A stretch of DNA of 64,000 bases, from the NCBI GenBank assembly GCA_028819195.1, contig JAPPMF010000012.1:1-64000 (forward strand). The letters run 5' to 3'. Source of the DNA: Bin55 sp028819195 (lineage in GTDB: Bacteria > Pseudomonadota > Gammaproteobacteria > Pseudomonadales > Azotimanducaceae). The stretch's first letter is position 1. Each line of letters begins with the position of its first letter. The position numbers and the translations under genes are program-made. This document shows positions 26,643 to 37,042 of the stretch, in pieces. Below the pieces are notes generated by a model. It made no database searches. It saw only the letters and a list, made by a program, of their open reading frames with translations, and was not told the DNA's origin.

Positions 26643-28322
26643 TTAGATCCAACGAATGTTCTGATTTTCAATCCGATCTAACACAAACTGCCGAATTTTT
26701 TTCGCTTTATCAACCGCCACAAACGGTATATCCAAGCTCGCTGTAGAAAATTCCAACCTAAAGGTCGACCGTCCGGTTAAAGTCTGAACTAGATTTTGAA
26801 TAATCTGGACTGATTGAACCTTCTCTAATCTAGCCAGCTGCATTTTGTATCCAATAAAACCACTTCGAATCACAATATGGTTTTCACCTATTGAGAATCC
26901 GGCTTTCGACCATTGAAAATAGGCTAGAACAAAACCAACCAGTAAGATCGCAGCAAGCGTCAGCAGGTAGAACTGGTTAAATGCTACAAAACCAAACACC
27001 ACCGTTGCTACTAGTATGGGTAAAAAAACGTATAACGTGAACAGTTGCCAGAAATAAATGTTAGAAACTTTTGAAATTTCCTTTGACTTTGGATTTAATG
27101 GTGGTTTACCCACAGTGTGATCGTGTACGATGTCGACTAAACGAGCACTATCGTCGAAGCGGACTCCTGGAATACGCAGTTTGTGCATGTCGTCACTTTC
27201 AGATTGTGTAAATTCCAAAGTACCACACTTGGACCATCGTTCTCTGAGATTCATCAGAAATGTGACCGTTTGTATCCGTCGTTGTTCTACGGCAACTCGA
27301 CGTTTCGTGATCAAACCGTGTGAAGAATTCAAAGCTTCGCCATCGAATGTAAGTTGTAATTTGTGATATTTTTCCATGACAATGAGTCCTTGTATAAAGA
27401 ATATCACAAACAAAATCAGCAAAAATATCAATAAGATGAGCGCAATACCAAAAAGTAAAGGAAGAACAAAGTTATCAAATGGATTTGAAACGATCTCGTC
27501 AAGGAAACCAGAAAACGTTTCTAGCAATTTGTTTGAGGGGCTGGTAGCAAGATAGTCTTCGGTAACCGGAGCTTGATTGCCAGAGGAAAGATCTTGACTA
27601 AGTTCAGAAAGTTCCGATTGATTCGCAGCAATGCGACTTTCCAAATCTCTCTCCCATTCTTCACTTTGCCACTGCATCCATTGAGCAAACGAGCCAAATA
27701 AAAAAGCTAAAAAGATACCAGCCATCACTATAGTGCCTCTCGCACAGAAGCTCGCCCGAACTAGATCCGTAAAGCCGACTTGATAGACTACCGTTTCCAG
27801 CTCTCTTTCAACTTGTTGCTCCTCTGGTACTTCGTCTGAAGTGATTGGATTTAGCCTGTTACGAAATTCTTGGGCAAGCGCGATTGGTAGCCCTGGGACT
27901 ACCACTTCGGCTTCGGCAGTACCAGCTGTGTCCAGCGATACCGTCGACAATCCAAATAAACGATCCAATGGACCGCGATTGATATTGACAGCACGAACCC
28001 GATCCCACTTTACGTCTACTTGAGACTTTCTAATAACTCCTGACTTTACGGCGATCGAATCTTCGGATGAGCAAAATCGGAAACAAAGATATGAAAGAAT
28101 TGACGATACCAGTATCAGAACAAGTGCCGCACCAATCGCGCTAGCCACTGCGACCGGAATACTGGTCCCGGTCGTTACGAGTACAACGGAAATCGCACCT
28201 AATGAGGACAAAAGATTTAGCGACTGTTTTAGTACGGCTGAAATTCGTGCGCCGACGAAGTATCCAATCGATATGGGAGATACAAACCTCCACTTAACAT
28301 CTTCTTGTACCGTATTACTCAT
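26643..28322 (-). CDS. Membrane protein with bPH2 domains (YdbT-like)
   Basis: 559 residues with several pairs of hydrophobic helices (about 35-80, 195-215, 285-315, 420-465) alternating with bacterial PH-like (DUF304/bPH2) domains. Each is marked by a pattern such as KSGVIRKSQVDVKWDRVRAVNI, GLITKRRVAVEQRRIQTV and RSGFIGYKMQLARLEKVQSV. It corresponds to YdbT. It lies 15 bases after the smaller partner gene and is probably co-transcribed with it. Exact function in the family is unknown. Confidence 0.88.
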   Translation of the reverse strand: MSNTVQEDVKWRFVSPISIGYFVGARISAVLKQSLNLLSSLGAISVVLVTTGTSIPVAVASAIGAALVLILVSSILSYLCFRFCSSEDSIAVKSGVIRKSQVDVKWDRVRAVNINRGPLDRLFGLSTVSLDTAGTAEAEVVVPGLPIALAQEFRNRLNPITSDEVPEEQQVERELETVVYQVGFTDLVRASFCARGTIVMAGIFLAFLFGSFAQWMQWQSEEWERDLESRIAANQSELSELSQDLSSGNQAPVTEDYLATSPSNKLLETFSGFLDEIVSNPFDNFVLPLLFGIALILLIFLLILFVIFFIQGLIVMEKYHKLQLTFDGEALNSSHGLITKRRVAVEQRRIQTVTFLMNLRERWSKCGTLEFTQSESDDMHKLRIPGVRFDDSARLVDIVHDHTVGKPPLNPKSKEISKVSNIYFWQLFTLYVFLPILVATVVFGFVAFNQFYLLTLAAILLVGFVLAYFQWSKAGFSIGENHIVIRSGFIGYKMQLARLEKVQSVQIIQNLVQTLTGRSTFRLEFSTASLDIPFVAVDKAKKIRQFVLDRIENQNIRWI

Positions 28323-28337
28323 GGTGTTATCACGTGC

Positions 28338-28925
28338 TTAGATGGCAGATTTTTGGCTTTCGACTTCGTCAGGTGGATTAAATTGTGTCGCCACAATACA
28401 ACCAACCTGACCCATCGTGAATTGACGAATGGTATTAGCCATCACGCTACTGCATCCATCAATTCTTTTGTTATACGGGGATTGGCCACCGGCTGTACAG
28501 AAGTAAAGCGTTCGAAGACTAAACATACGGTCGATGACGCCGCTATCCTCACGTATATCCTGAATTCTGCTGAAAGGAACGACATATTCCGAGCGAAATA
28601 TCACGCCTTTTTTGATAAGTAAATCGGACTCCCTAAGTGCGAATCCCCGAAAACGATAGTCCAATGCTGTTACACTCGATACACTTGCCAACACCAAAAA
28701 GCAAAGAACTCCTAATACAGACATTGTGATCGCGAAATATTCTTTACCTACAGTCAAGATTATTGGCAGAACAGCTCCGACAACCAAAACTAGCACGAAC
28801 ACCGCCCAAAATAGTCGTTGTAGAAAAAGACGAGGAATAAATCGGCGACTGACCCGTTCCCATTCGACTTCATTCGGAATATGAGTTTCTGTTAGACTTC
28901 CTTGCTTAGATTGAGTATGTTCCAA
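28338..28925 (-). CDS. Membrane protein with one bPH2 domain (YdbS-like)
   Basis: 195 residues: two transmembrane helices (about 38-60, 65-90) followed by one bPH2 domain (DLLIKKGVIFRSEYVVPFSRIQDIRE ... GMFSLRTLYFCTAGG-like). This is the YdbS form, which normally pairs with YdbT, as here. Start ATG 28925 after GGAA. Confidence 0.87.
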   Translation of the reverse strand: MEHTQSKQGSLTETHIPNEVEWERVSRRFIPRLFLQRLFWAVFVLVLVVGAVLPIILTVGKEYFAITMSVLGVLCFLVLASVSSVTALDYRFRGFALRESDLLIKKGVIFRSEYVVPFSRIQDIREDSGVIDRMFSLRTLYFCTAGGQSPYNKRIDGCSSVMANTIRQFTMGQVGCIVATQFNPPDEVESQKSAI

Positions 28926-29013
28926 GTTAATATCGTTCCGGGTATTGTTTAGTCTGTGGAAATACTAAGTGAAAGAATTGAAAACTATGTTTGATCAAGT
29001 GTATAATAGTTTG

Positions 29014-29580
29014 TTAACTCGCGTTAAGACTCAATTCGTCAGGTAATGATTTACCAGTAATCTGTGAAACTCGTTCCATAATAAATGGTCTGAGTTCGTC
29101 GACGACCTCTTTCTCTAACCCGTCGATGCAAGATCCTTGTCCAGCTGTATGGATTTCAAGCGAAGCCAAACCAAAAAAACGATGAAACACCCCTTGTCGT
29201 GATACTACATGCTGAATTCGTCCGTACGGCATTACAGTTTCTGCTCGATGAATCACTCCCATCTTAATGCGGATTTCTGTTTCACCGATGGTATAACCTC
29301 TATGACGATGTTCAAATGCAGTAACCCAGAGAACGGGAATAAGTACCACCAAACTAACCGGTGGTACCCAAATCGGATACGAACCCATCATTTCATGGAG
29401 TTCTTCGACGAAGTAAAAGATAACGCCAAATAGATTTAGTATGAGAAGAAAAAATAAAGTTGTCACCCCTCGTGAGAGGAACAGCATTACAGGGAATTTG
29501 TCGCTCGATTTTTGCCACACTACCGGTTCAGGTAGCGATAAATCATTCACAAAGATTTGCTTACTTTCTTGATGTCGCAC
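29014..29580 (-). CDS. Second YdbS-like bPH2 membrane protein
   Basis: 188 residues with the same plan as its downstream neighbour: two helices (about 33-55, 70-92), then a bPH2 domain (EIRIKMGVIHRAETVMPYGRIQHVVSRQGVFHRFFGLASLEIHTAG). It is clearly a paralogue. It is separated by about 90 bases from the YdbS-YdbT pair, on the same strand, so the three may form one operon. Confidence 0.87.
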   Translation of the reverse strand: MRHQESKQIFVNDLSLPEPVVWQKSSDKFPVMLFLSRGVTTLFFLLILNLFGVIFYFVEELHEMMGSYPIWVPPVSLVVLIPVLWVTAFEHRHRGYTIGETEIRIKMGVIHRAETVMPYGRIQHVVSRQGVFHRFFGLASLEIHTAGQGSCIDGLEKEVVDELRPFIMERVSQITGKSLPDELSLNAS

Positions 29581-29878
29581 TGTTTGTCCTAAAAGAACTA
29601 GATTAGCAGACCGGTAGTCGTTTGTAGTAACTCAATAGTCTTGAGGTACCACTCCGATATCAAGTGTACTTTTCACTCATATCAACTCGTGTATTCTAGT
29701 TCTTTCAATGTCGCTAGAACGTATATGTAGACTATTAGCGTAGCCTTCACTCTTTGAATTTATTAGTTTTAAACTCGCTCAAGGTAATACCGCTCGGTCG
29801 GTCTGCGATGTTGCTTTACCATAAAATAATTCCCTTCCATTTGTTCTATTCTTTCACTTCACACTGGTACTCTAGGTA

Positions 29879-30910
29879 ATGTTAAAAACTACCAATTTAG
29901 GTCGAAATTGCGGTTTAAAAGTTTCGGAACTGTGTCTCGGAACCATGAATTTTGGAGAGCCCGGTCGGGGGCACCAAGGTGATTGGACCATATCTGAAAA
30001 GGATGCAACTCCTATATTTAAAACAGCGTTTGAAAACCAACTGTTTTATTTTGATTGTGCAAATAATTATGGACAAGGTGCATGTGAACAAGTCGTCGGT
30101 TCTATCTTGCGAACCCTGTTTCAGAGATCAGAGTATGTTCTTGCTACGAAACTAGCCATGCCGATGGGACCGGGTGCCAACCAAGGTGGTCTGTCGCGGA
30201 AACACATTTTTGAATCGATTGATGCTAGTTTGTCTCGATTAGGTATGGAATATGTCGATCAATTAGTGATTCACCGGCACCCACACGGAGTCCGCGGTAA
30301 ATTTCGAGTTCCATTAGAAGAATCAATGGAAGCTTTACATGATGTAGTAAAACAAGGAAAAGCACTCTATCTTGGTGCTTCTTCAATGTTTGCATGGCAA
30401 TTTGCTGAGTTGCAATCGCTTGCTAAGATGCACGGATGGACCCCTTTTGTTTCGATGCAGAATCATTACAACTTGATCTATCGTGAAGAAGAACGAGAAA
30501 TGAATCCCTATTGTGCCTCACACGGAATAGCGTTGACCCCGTGGTCACCTTTAGCCCGAGGAATCTTAGCCGGTAGTTACAGTAATGATTTCGATGCTGG
30601 AAAAACTGTACGTTCATCGGGTCAAGATCGTCTACGTACGGAGAGTTTGTATCGCGGTGAAGCTAAATTCAAGATTGTCGAACGAGTTATCGAGATTGCT
30701 GAAAAGTACGGTAAGAAACCAGCTCAAATTGCTTTAGCATGGTTAATGAACAAACCCGAAATCACATCACCTATAGTGGGAGTTTCGCGCGAAGGGCAAT
30801 TAGAAGATTTAGTTGAAGCGAGCAAGATTGTACTAGATCCACAGGACATTACCTATCTTGAAGAACTCTACACACCACTTGAAAACCTGTTGTCAATCGG
30901 AACCTCCTAA
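29879..30910 (+). CDS. Aldo/keto reductase
   Basis: 343 residues of the AKR superfamily (TIM barrel). The catalytic tetrad is visible: Asp and Tyr in DCANNYGQG, Lys in LATKLAM and His in LVIHRHP. NADPH-binding end motif PIVGVSREGQLEDLV. It reduces carbonyl compounds with NAD(P)H; the substrate cannot be read from sequence. Start ATG 29879 after AGGTA. Monocistronic. Confidence 0.92.
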   Translation: MLKTTNLGRNCGLKVSELCLGTMNFGEPGRGHQGDWTISEKDATPIFKTAFENQLFYFDCANNYGQGACEQVVGSILRTLFQRSEYVLATKLAMPMGPGANQGGLSRKHIFESIDASLSRLGMEYVDQLVIHRHPHGVRGKFRVPLEESMEALHDVVKQGKALYLGASSMFAWQFAELQSLAKMHGWTPFVSMQNHYNLIYREEEREMNPYCASHGIALTPWSPLARGILAGSYSNDFDAGKTVRSSGQDRLRTESLYRGEAKFKIVERVIEIAEKYGKKPAQIALAWLMNKPEITSPIVGVSREGQLEDLVEASKIVLDPQDITYLEELYTPLENLLSIGTS

Positions 30911-30993
30911 ACAAAACACCATTCGATTAGGTGCAATGCTTGATTTTACTATATAATTAAATACGCTCTCACACTCAAAAAACTACTAACCTA

Positions 30994-32034
30994 ATGAATA
31001 TCAAGAACAGAATGATTATGGTACTTTTTGTTGGGAGCTTGTCACCTTCCACGTTCGCTCAGTTGGACCATTTTGTTGAGTCTTCTATAGAGGAAAATGG
31101 TACCACATTGTTGTACGAAACGGAATATGTTCCAGAAGGAGATTATTTAGTAGGCTACTATATCGAAGCAATTGACATGACTGACCTACCTGTAACGGCG
31201 TTATCGAACGATGAATATGCAGATTGGTATCAGACACGTCTTGCGGAACTGAAATCCAATTTAAGAGATTCAAACCTTAACCCAGAACAGCAGAAGCGTG
31301 TAGCTCAATCTTTGATTAATTTCGAGGCTGTTAAACCACTATGTTCCTATCAGGTATCGATTATCGATTCCCACTTTCATCGAAAGAATGTCTTCCAAGT
31401 TTTCCTATCCCCCGTTATCGACGGAAACCTTCTGAAAACAAACGCTGCGCAACCGAGTGAAGGAGATTATGATCCGTTTACGGTTGTTAACAAAACTTGG
31501 TACGAAGAATCATGGACAATATTGACAAGGGAAGAGTCATACCATCCGTATTGGATTGAATTAACGAAATACTGGGACCCAACTTCGATTAGAGTCAAAG
31601 TAAAAGACAGATCTCTCACAACTTTCACATTCGATGCGGATCCCGACGAGGTCTCCAGTATTACTGATTCAGAGCTGACACTGTTTTCGGTATTCGATCT
31701 GAATCCGAAACGATCCCGTATGAAATTTGAGCTCACCTTGAACGATGTCGAACACTCCCCTGTAGGACTCCAGGTTCAAATGAACGAGGCGAAAAAATTA
31801 CACATTGGTAACTGGAAAAAATTGGAGTTCAAGTTTGAATTTCATTACTATGACGAATACAAAACTTATCTGCTCGCTGAGCGTAGGATTAAATCTTGGA
31901 AATGGAAGTCTCCTTGGAACAAACCACAAAAAACTACAACTGTTCAATTTTCTGATTACAGTTGCATTGAACCTTTACAGCATGGGATGCCTAACCAACT
32001 AGTTTTCCTTCCTCAACGGGTTGTAAGGGAATAA
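30994..32034 (+). CDS. Exported protein of unknown function, paralogue A
   Basis: 346 residues with a signal peptide (MNIKNRMIMVLFVGSLSPSTFA). A helical segment at about 75-115 (LKSNLRDSNLNPEQQKRV) precedes a beta-rich body with WDPTSIRVKVKDRS and, near the end, KKLEFKFEFHYYDEYKTYLLAER. The gene that follows shares these features in the same order, so the two are tandem duplicates. One conserved cysteine (LCSY / HCSF) and a second near the C terminus may form a disulfide. No family recognised. A TATAAT at 30952-30957 is a possible -10. Confidence 0.8.
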   Translation: MNIKNRMIMVLFVGSLSPSTFAQLDHFVESSIEENGTTLLYETEYVPEGDYLVGYYIEAIDMTDLPVTALSNDEYADWYQTRLAELKSNLRDSNLNPEQQKRVAQSLINFEAVKPLCSYQVSIIDSHFHRKNVFQVFLSPVIDGNLLKTNAAQPSEGDYDPFTVVNKTWYEESWTILTREESYHPYWIELTKYWDPTSIRVKVKDRSLTTFTFDADPDEVSSITDSELTLFSVFDLNPKRSRMKFELTLNDVEHSPVGLQVQMNEAKKLHIGNWKKLEFKFEFHYYDEYKTYLLAERRIKSWKWKSPWNKPQKTTTVQFSDYSCIEPLQHGMPNQLVFLPQRVVRE

Positions 32035-32143
32035 TGGAAAAGGCACCGACATTTGAAGCGCTTTTCACCGATTAGTTCAGTTTAAGTATTTTGGCATAAT
32101 TGTTGCCTTCCCTTACTTACTCACATTCAGTCACTTAAGTCTC

Positions 32144-33091
32144 ATGCAAATATTGGCCTATCTCATCAGAGCAACACTAATCGTCGTGTTTACTTGCCTA
32201 GTCATATCTAGCACGGTGATTGGAAACACGATTGAGGCAACAACCACTATTGCCCCCCAACCTGTAACCCCAGAGATCCTCACGAACGAAGAAGTAAAAC
32301 AACTTCGGGAAAATCGTCAAACTGAAATAGACACAAGCGTACGTGAATCAGACCTTAACGAAGCACAGCAAAAACTCGTCTCCCAAGCGATTCTGAAACT
32401 GGAGACATTTGTTCCTCATTGTTCATTCAAAGTTACAACAAACGTAACGAGCGATAAGAGAAAGGAGAGCGTGTTTTCGAAGCAAGTGACTGCAGAGGAA
32501 TCTGGTACTGGTTTTTTTGAACATGACATTGAGCACAATTCAATTGAAGGCAATAGGATGGGAGACGTTCAGATCACGACCAACATTTCAGCTTCCTACA
32601 CTGGAGGTTTCACAAACCTCTGGGATCTGTCCTCGATCCGAGTTAAAGAGGAGATTAAAGAAGATATCACTTTCGTGATGGATTTTGATATAGAAAAACT
32701 ACATCGTATTTTCGGAGAAGAATCGAACTCAGATCTACAAGACAACAATCCATTCTGGCGTGGCATTCAGAGAATATTCTCTCGAATCAAGTATGAGCTC
32801 ATTGTCTCGGAAGTCCCTAATTCACCTATCACACTGCGATTTCGTTTGACTAAACCGACAAATTTAATGTTTGGAGTTAAACTCAGGAAATTAGAGTTTG
32901 AAAATTACCTTACTTTTAATGAGAATGTGCAAGAATATCTACTCGCTGAGCAGAAGATTGAAATTCGTGGTCGTGCATTTTTGTTCTGGGGGGTCCATGA
33001 AACAATCAAACAATGGTACTCGGACTACGAATGCGACACTCCACTGAGGTACATCAAAGTTGATGATCCTGCAGAATTCATGATGTGGTAA
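32144..33091 (+). CDS. Exported protein of unknown function, paralogue B
   Basis: 315 residues. Signal peptide (LIRATLIVVFTCLVISSTVIG), then the same helical segment (SVRESDLNEAQQKLVSQAI), WDLSSIRVKEEIKED and RKLEFENYLTFNENVQEYLLAEQ as paralogue A, including matching cysteines (HCSF, YECDT). It is shorter in the middle. Function unknown; both are probably periplasmic or cell-surface. Separated from A by about 110 bases, same strand. Confidence 0.8.
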   Translation: MQILAYLIRATLIVVFTCLVISSTVIGNTIEATTTIAPQPVTPEILTNEEVKQLRENRQTEIDTSVRESDLNEAQQKLVSQAILKLETFVPHCSFKVTTNVTSDKRKESVFSKQVTAEESGTGFFEHDIEHNSIEGNRMGDVQITTNISASYTGGFTNLWDLSSIRVKEEIKEDITFVMDFDIEKLHRIFGEESNSDLQDNNPFWRGIQRIFSRIKYELIVSEVPNSPITLRFRLTKPTNLMFGVKLRKLEFENYLTFNENVQEYLLAEQKIEIRGRAFLFWGVHETIKQWYSDYECDTPLRYIKVDDPAEFMMW

Positions 33092-33136
33092 ATTCACATC
33101 ATGACAAACTCCGGAAATTTATTTTTACATTTTCGA

Positions 33137-33934
33137 CTACCAAGAATTCCTAAGCTCGCGTAGCTTGAGAAAAACTGTCCTCGTGTCCGGTCTTTTATCG
33201 AGGTCAGGGAAGACAGCACGTAGCTCTCGAACGATCGTTGGACTAGTCAGTCGGAAGAACGAGTTTACTTCTCTCTCTAATCCGATTGTAGTGACCATCG
33301 GTTTCTCTGGATCGTGACTAATCTCCAACTTTGCTAGAAGTTGTCGAGCCGTGTCGTTATCTGGTTCGCGATTCAATGTAAATGCCAAGTTGTTCGTTAG
33401 ATAGTCGTGACCAGGATAGATTTTTGTGTTCGGATCTAAATCGTGTAGTTGATTGACAAACGTTTCATAAAGTTGTTCTGGATGACCACCTTGGTGGCAA
33501 TTTCCAGCTCCAGCATTGAACAAAGTGTCGCCAGAAAACAATGCTGGTTCGTCTGAAATCGTGCGAAGACAAACATGGCTCATCGTATGCCCCGGCGTGT
33601 CCATTGCTTGCAGTTCTACACTGGTACCTACTTTAATGACATCGTCTTTTTTAAGCCCGCGATCGACACCGGAAATTCGATCACCCGCGCCCGCATGTGC
33701 CAACAATTTCGCCCCAGTAGCTTCTATCATCGGACCATTGCCACCAATATGATCGCCATGCTCATGTGTATTGACTATCTGTGTAATGTTCCAACCATTG
33801 TGTTGCGCTCGGTTTAGACACTTCTGAAAATCAAGTGGATCTATCGCAAGCGCGTCTCCGGTCTCGCTACAGGCTACCAGATAATTGAAATTGCGAAGTG
33901 AGTTTCCCGTCCAAATTTGTTCAACAATCATCAT
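33137..33934 (-). CDS. GloB-like metallo-beta-lactamase-fold hydrolase
   Basis: 265 residues of the glyoxalase II/metallo-beta-lactamase family: T-H56..., read as THEHGDH with metal ligands at His57, His59, Asp61 and His62; a second-site GHT (about 116), SGDTLFNAGAG and PGHDYLTNN. It probably hydrolyses S-lactoylglutathione or another glutathione thioester. Start at ATG 33934 or the next codon, 33931; AGGAG lies upstream. Confidence 0.9.
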   Translation of the reverse strand: MMIVEQIWTGNSLRNFNYLVACSETGDALAIDPLDFQKCLNRAQHNGWNITQIVNTHEHGDHIGGNGPMIEATGAKLLAHAGAGDRISGVDRGLKKDDVIKVGTSVELQAMDTPGHTMSHVCLRTISDEPALFSGDTLFNAGAGNCHQGGHPEQLYETFVNQLHDLDPNTKIYPGHDYLTNNLAFTLNREPDNDTARQLLAKLEISHDPEKPMVTTIGLEREVNSFFRLTSPTIVRELRAVFPDLDKRPDTRTVFLKLRELRNSW

Positions 33935-34218
33935 GATGCCAATCTCCTATTACTAGTTGTTGTTCAGATACTGCGTTATCGCGATCAAACGAAAAATCAA
34001 GCTACGATTGTATTAATTTCGTCGTCGTGCATGTGCTAATGGTAAATGTATTTTGCCCGAACATTTGATTTTATATTCCAAAAAGTAATACATAAAACAC
34101 TGTGACTGAACTCATTCAAAATATATCGATAAAACCGATATTTCCGCACTTTCGATGTATCGTGATCTAGTGTCGAATACATCCAGCGCGATTCATTGTA
34201 GCTTGATGGTGATTTCGT

Positions 34219-35595
34219 TTACCAAAGCGAGTTTGCTAGATCCATGTACTCACGGGCGGCAAGTTCTCGTTCTTTGTGCTTACCACCAAGAACTACCCAC
34301 TCACCTCCAACCATTACTCCCTGAATTGATGGCTTAATCGCAGAAAACACCAGAGCATCAAGGAATGTCGACGCATCATGTCCTGCAAAAACCGGTTGAT
34401 CTATATCAAAAGTGATTAAGTCGGCAGGTTTCCCAGTTTCTAATTTTCCAACACTATTTCCACACGCCAACCCACCTCCTTTAAGGATGCGAGAAAACAA
34501 CACGGTTCCGGTGTGTGGATTTCCTACCGCCGATACATTACGCGATTGCAAGTACAATCGTTGTCCATACTCTAACCATCGCAGTTCTTCAAATGGATCG
34601 AGACAAACTTGACTATCACTCCCGATCGCGATTTTACCGTGTATTGCAAGCCACTGTTGGAGGTTAAATAACCCATCGCCTAGATTCCCTTCCGTACTCG
34701 GACACACACAAACCACAACTCCTGAATTAGCTAATGTATGTAACTCGATCTCGGTTGTGTGTGTGCAGTGAACCAAGCACCATTTGGAGTTTAAAGCATA
34801 CTCATGGGACAACCAGTCTACAGGTGTTCGTCCATAGGTGGCAAAACACTGTTTTACTTCTTCAATTTGCTCAGCAACATGTATGTGAATTGGACATCTT
34901 GAGGTTTTACTACTTTCAACAATTCGATCTAACGAGTTCTTACTAACCGCGCGTAAACTGTGGGCACCTATACCGACGTGTTGTCGTGACCCAGCGCGTT
35001 CACAAGCTTGTTGGAAATCATCAACAAACTCAGCGATTGACATCGCGAACTGTCTTTGACGCGTATTCGGGGTTTCATCCGTAAAACCAGCCCGTTCATA
35101 TAACACAGGTACATACGTGAACCGTATTCCGATCTCGTTTGCGGCCGCAAATAGTGCATCACGAACTTTACCCGTACGCTTGTCGTTGTTTCCTTCTCGG
35201 TGCAAATAGTGAAATTCAGCAACAGAGGTATAGCCAGACTCCAACATTTCGACGAACATTTGCCTAGCGATAATGTGCATCGCAGCAGCATCGATTTTGC
35301 AGGCTAGTTTGTACATTTGGCTCCGCCACGTCCAAAAATCATCAATGCTATCAGACATATTGAACTCACAGTGCCCCACTAATGCACGTTGAAAGGCGTG
35401 ACTATGTGCATTTGGAACGCCAGGTATCGTGACGTCGACTCTAAAGTCTGTTCCATGCTCAGTTTGATTAGGTTCGACCTTGCTAATCCGACCATTACTG
35501 ATTTCGAGCCGTACATCTTTCTGCCATCCTTCAGGAAGAAAAGCGTGTTTGGTAAAAATTATCGACACAGTTCTGACAATTTGGCAGTTTTCCAA
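34219..35595 (-). CDS. hutF: Formimidoylglutamate deiminase
   Basis: Amidohydrolase-fold enzyme converting N-formimino-L-glutamate to N-formyl-L-glutamate and ammonia in histidine degradation. Seen: PGVPNAHSHAFQRAL (metal-binding HxH), the DDFWTWRSQMY motif typical of HutF, FHYLHREGN, HIHVAEQIEEV, HCTHTT and GSDSQVCLDPFEELRWLEY. The frame runs to TTG 35595 (458 aa). An in-frame GTG at 35568 gives MSIIFTKHAFLPEGW, which fits the family start better; neither has a clear ribosome site. Divergent from hutI. Confidence 0.93.
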   Translation of the reverse strand: MENCQIVRTVSIIFTKHAFLPEGWQKDVRLEISNGRISKVEPNQTEHGTDFRVDVTIPGVPNAHSHAFQRALVGHCEFNMSDSIDDFWTWRSQMYKLACKIDAAAMHIIARQMFVEMLESGYTSVAEFHYLHREGNNDKRTGKVRDALFAAANEIGIRFTYVPVLYERAGFTDETPNTRQRQFAMSIAEFVDDFQQACERAGSRQHVGIGAHSLRAVSKNSLDRIVESSKTSRCPIHIHVAEQIEEVKQCFATYGRTPVDWLSHEYALNSKWCLVHCTHTTEIELHTLANSGVVVCVCPSTEGNLGDGLFNLQQWLAIHGKIAIGSDSQVCLDPFEELRWLEYGQRLYLQSRNVSAVGNPHTGTVLFSRILKGGGLACGNSVGKLETGKPADLITFDIDQPVFAGHDASTFLDALVFSAIKPSIQGVMVGGEWVVLGGKHKERELAAREYMDLANSLW

Positions 35596-35643
35596 CAGTT
35601 CATTGTGCTATCATACTTGTTGTAACTATTAAAGACATTGAAC

Positions 35644-36858
35644 ATGCCAGTTTGGGACTTACTTTTCGTTAATGCAAACATCGCGACCATGTGCCGTGAT
35701 CAAGGTGTTTATGGTATCGTCGAAAATGCCGCACTAGCTGTAACCAATGGAGAAATATCGTGGATTGGTTCGGAAGTTGCTCTACCTCACCGAAATGCGA
35801 ATCAGATAATTGATACTAAGCAAAACTGGTTAACGCCTGCTCTCATAGATTGTCACACCCATCTGATTTTCGGTGGCGACCGCGCGTTGGAATTTGAGCG
35901 TCGCTTGAGTGGAGTCAGTTATGCACAAATCGCGCAAGAAGGAGGCGGGATTCGTTCAACCGTAGAAGCGACTCGAACCGCGACAAAGGGACAACTCTTT
36001 AACAGTGCTCAAATTCGTATTCAGCGACTCATACAGGAAGGTGTCGCAACTGTTGAAGTCAAATCAGGATATGGTCTAGATCGTGATACCGAACTGACCA
36101 TGTTGGAAGTTGGGCGCGAATTAAACAACAAACTCGAAGTTGACGTCGTAACGACCTTTCTCGGCGCACATTCCATTCCACCCGAGTATCACGCAAAAAG
36201 TGAAGAATACCTACATTTGGTCATCGATGATGTACTGCCAATAGTTCGCGACCACGATTTAGCTGATGCGGTTGATGCTTATTGTGAGCATATTGCCTTT
36301 AGTGCCGAACAAGTAGGCAAACTATTTGAAGCTGCTACAAACCTCGATCTTCCGGTCAAATTGCATGCTGATCAATTATCGCAGTGTGGTGGAGCGGAAA
36401 TAGCAGCATCGTTCAATGCTCTTTCCGCTGACCACTTGGAATACACTAACACAAGCGGCGTCGAAGCACTTGCTGAAAGCGGCACAGTCGCAGTCTTACT
36501 TCCTGGTCCTTTTTTAGTACTCAACGAAAAGCAACTTCCACCGATTGATGCCTTACGAGACTACGATGTACCCATCGCAATCGCCACGGATTGTAATCCT
36601 GGAAGTTCTCCGTTGTGCTCACTTCGAATGGCAATGAACTTAGCATGCAATATGTTTCAACTCACGCCTGAAGAATGCCTAGCTGGGGTAACTCGAAATG
36701 CTGCTATCGCTCTTGGATTAGCTAACGATCGTGGTACTCTTGAGCTGGGAAAACGAGCTGATATCGCTCTATGGAATATACTTCACCCAAGGGAACTGAC
36801 CTATTGGGCCGGCATCAATCAACTTGCTCAACTTTACATCAAAGGACACTTGATTTAA
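35644..36858 (+). CDS. hutI: Imidazolonepropionase
   Basis: 404 residues from ATG 35644 (a TTG six bases earlier is possible). Amidohydrolase with HTHLIFGGDRALEFERRLSG, YAQIAQEGGGIRSTV, VEVKSGYGLD, LGAHSIPPEY, KLHADQLSQCGGAEIA and ATDCNPGSSP, all HutI signatures. It opens the imidazolone ring to N-formiminoglutamate, the substrate of HutF next door. hutH and hutU are not in the window. The 48-base gap to hutF must hold both promoters. Confidence 0.96.
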   Translation: MPVWDLLFVNANIATMCRDQGVYGIVENAALAVTNGEISWIGSEVALPHRNANQIIDTKQNWLTPALIDCHTHLIFGGDRALEFERRLSGVSYAQIAQEGGGIRSTVEATRTATKGQLFNSAQIRIQRLIQEGVATVEVKSGYGLDRDTELTMLEVGRELNNKLEVDVVTTFLGAHSIPPEYHAKSEEYLHLVIDDVLPIVRDHDLADAVDAYCEHIAFSAEQVGKLFEAATNLDLPVKLHADQLSQCGGAEIAASFNALSADHLEYTNTSGVEALAESGTVAVLLPGPFLVLNEKQLPPIDALRDYDVPIAIATDCNPGSSPLCSLRMAMNLACNMFQLTPEECLAGVTRNAAIALGLANDRGTLELGKRADIALWNILHPRELTYWAGINQLAQLYIKGHLI

Positions 36859-37042
36859 CTTGATTAGAGCAGGTAACCATCCTTAAAATTAAACTAGAAA
36901 TCCTGAATCTAACGCCCCAGACAATTGGCGAATCCAGACCACTCGTACTCAGATTGATTCCCGTATTTCTCAATATCTCCTCACTCTGAATAGTGCTCGA
37001 TTCTCGGTTACAAATCACAATGCCCTCGTTGCATCGATAAGT

